From positions 1 through 6,891 of the forward strand of contig JAAWIL010000109.1 of assembly GCA_022796315.1 (NCBI GenBank): a stretch of 6,891 bases of DNA. Direction: 5' to 3'. Below are positions 6,073-6,891 of the stretch, in pieces. Origin of the DNA: Oscillibacter sp. GTDB lineage: Bacteria > Bacillota > Clostridia > Oscillospirales > Oscillospiraceae. Every line of letters begins with the position of its first letter. Within the stretch, counting starts at the first letter, position 1. The position numbers were made by a program, and so were the translations under genes. The notes beneath the pieces were generated by a model. That model was not told the origin of the DNA. It did no database searches and saw only the letters and a list, made by a program, of their open reading frames with translations.

Positions 6073-6090
6073 GATGAGAGGAGCCGGCGG

Positions 6091-6891
6091 ATGTTGGATA
6101 AAATAAAGGCGCTGGCCCTGCGGTATGAGGACCTGCAGGCCCAGCTGGCGGACCCGGATGTCTACGGAGACGCCGCCCGCCTGCGGGACCTCAACCGGGA
6201 GCTGAAGGAGCTGGAGCCGGTGGCGGAGGCCTGCCAGGCCTGGCAGACGGCCCGGGAGCGCCGGGAGGAGGCGGAGACGCTGCTCCACGACCCGGAGTTC
6301 CGGGATCTGGCCCAGGAGGAGCTGGCGGCCGCCCAGGCGGAGCTGCGGAGGCTGGAGGGAGAGATCCGGATTCTGCTGCTCCCCCGGGACCCCGACAGCC
6401 ACCGGGACGTGGTCATGGAGCTGCGGGGCGGCGTGGGCGGCGAGGAGGGCGCGCTCTTCGCGGCGGCCCTGCTGCGGATGTACACCATGTACGCCCAGAG
6501 CCGGGGCTGGAGAATGGAGACGGTGAACCTCAACGAGACGGAGCTGGGGGGCGTGAAGGAGTGCAGCGTCCTCATTGAGGGCGAGGGCGTCTTCTCCCGG
6601 CTGAAATTTGAAAGCGGCGTCCACCGGGTCCAGCGGGTGCCGGAGACGGAGTCCGGGGGCCGGATTCACACCAGCGCCGCCACCGTGGCGGTGCTGCCCT
6701 CGGCGGAGGAGGTGGATGTGGAGATCAGCCCCAAGGATCTCCAGATTGACACCTACCGGGCCTCCGGGGCCGGGGGACAGCACGTGAACAAGACGGAGTC
6801 CGCCATCCGGATCACCCACCTGCCCACAGGCCTTGTGGTGGAGTGCCAGGACGAGCGGAGCCAGTACAAGAACAAGGACAAGGCCATGAAG
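6091..6891 (+). CDS. prfA: Peptide chain release factor 1 (RF1), 3' part beyond window
   Basis: RF1 recognises UAA and UAG in the ribosomal A site and triggers peptide release. The visible 267 residues run off the window end in frame with no stop; full-length RF1 is about 355-360. Residues 1-95 are the helical N-terminal domain. The core has ELRGGVGGEEGALF (110-123) and FESGVHRVQRVPETESGGRI (173-192). In the latter, the anticodon-like PxT tripeptide is Pro184-Glu185-Thr186; RF2 would read SPF here, so this is RF1. The catalytic loop ASGAGGQHVNKTESAI (224-239) holds Gly228-Gly229-Gln230, the universal GGQ whose glutamine is methylated by PrmC. AGAGGAG (6077-6083) sits 7 nt before ATG 6091, a clear start. 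prfA is often followed by prmC, which would lie just past the window. It may be co-transcribed with the flavodoxin gene. Confidence 0.97.
   Translation, partial: MLDKIKALALRYEDLQAQLADPDVYGDAARLRDLNRELKELEPVAEACQAWQTARERREEAETLLHDPEFRDLAQEELAAAQAELRRLEGEIRILLLPRDPDSHRDVVMELRGGVGGEEGALFAAALLRMYTMYAQSRGWRMETVNLNETELGGVKECSVLIEGEGVFSRLKFESGVHRVQRVPETESGGRIHTSAATVAVLPSAEEVDVEISPKDLQIDTYRASGAGGQHVNKTESAIRITHLPTGLVVECQDERSQYKNKDKAMK

Noticed and set aside
6640..6650. PET rather than PAT/PVT in the RF1 recognition tripeptide
   Set aside because: The middle position is variable in PxT, and PET is common in Bacillota RF1, as I recall; stop-codon specificity is not expected to change.
1..6891. Phage, CRISPR, toxin-antitoxin or defence system
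   Set aside because: All supported genes are core wall, translation or redox genes. No integrase, transposase, spaced direct repeats or small toxin-like pair was seen.

Overview
The window is a G+C-rich, almost fully coding stretch in which every supported gene lies on the + strand. Gene content and style point to a high-GC member of the Bacillota, most plausibly the Oscillospiraceae (Oscillibacter/Flavonifractor-like): strong GGAGG-type ribosome binding sites, tightly packed genes, a clostridial-type Ddl, and hairpin-rich intergenic elements. The taxonomic call is an inference from style; no marker gene was searched.

Layout. Positions 1-300 hold no gene. They contain a compact multi-hairpin structure (3-93), a strong intrinsic terminator for a gene left of the window (96-131), AT-rich promoter candidates (158-201), and a structured leader with two hairpins (about 207-300). 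Next comes a tightly coupled run: ddl (D-Ala-D-Ala ligase, 301-1359), murF (1361-2740, 1 bp after ddl) and an ABC-F ATPase gene (2737-4632, ATGA overlap with murF). A gap of about 170 bp (4633-4803) carries a second chain of hairpins, probably a dispersed repeat. After it come a membrane-anchored DUF218 (SanA/YdcF/ElyC-type) protein (4804-5559), a short flavodoxin (5570-6052) whose ribosome binding site overlaps the previous stop codon, and prfA (release factor RF1, 6091 to beyond the window end).

How the genes fit together. Ddl makes D-Ala-D-Ala and MurF joins it to the UDP-MurNAc-tripeptide, so the first two genes are consecutive steps of cytoplasmic peptidoglycan precursor synthesis. The ABC-F protein and RF1 both act on the ribosome. 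DUF218 relatives in enterobacteria (SanA, ElyC) are linked to envelope integrity and vancomycin sensitivity, so the DUF218 protein may also serve the envelope; this is inference. Overall this is a core chromosomal region for wall synthesis and translation. I see no mobile element, CRISPR array, tRNA, rRNA or phage gene. The least explained sequence is in the two hairpin-rich noncoding elements and the ddl leader.
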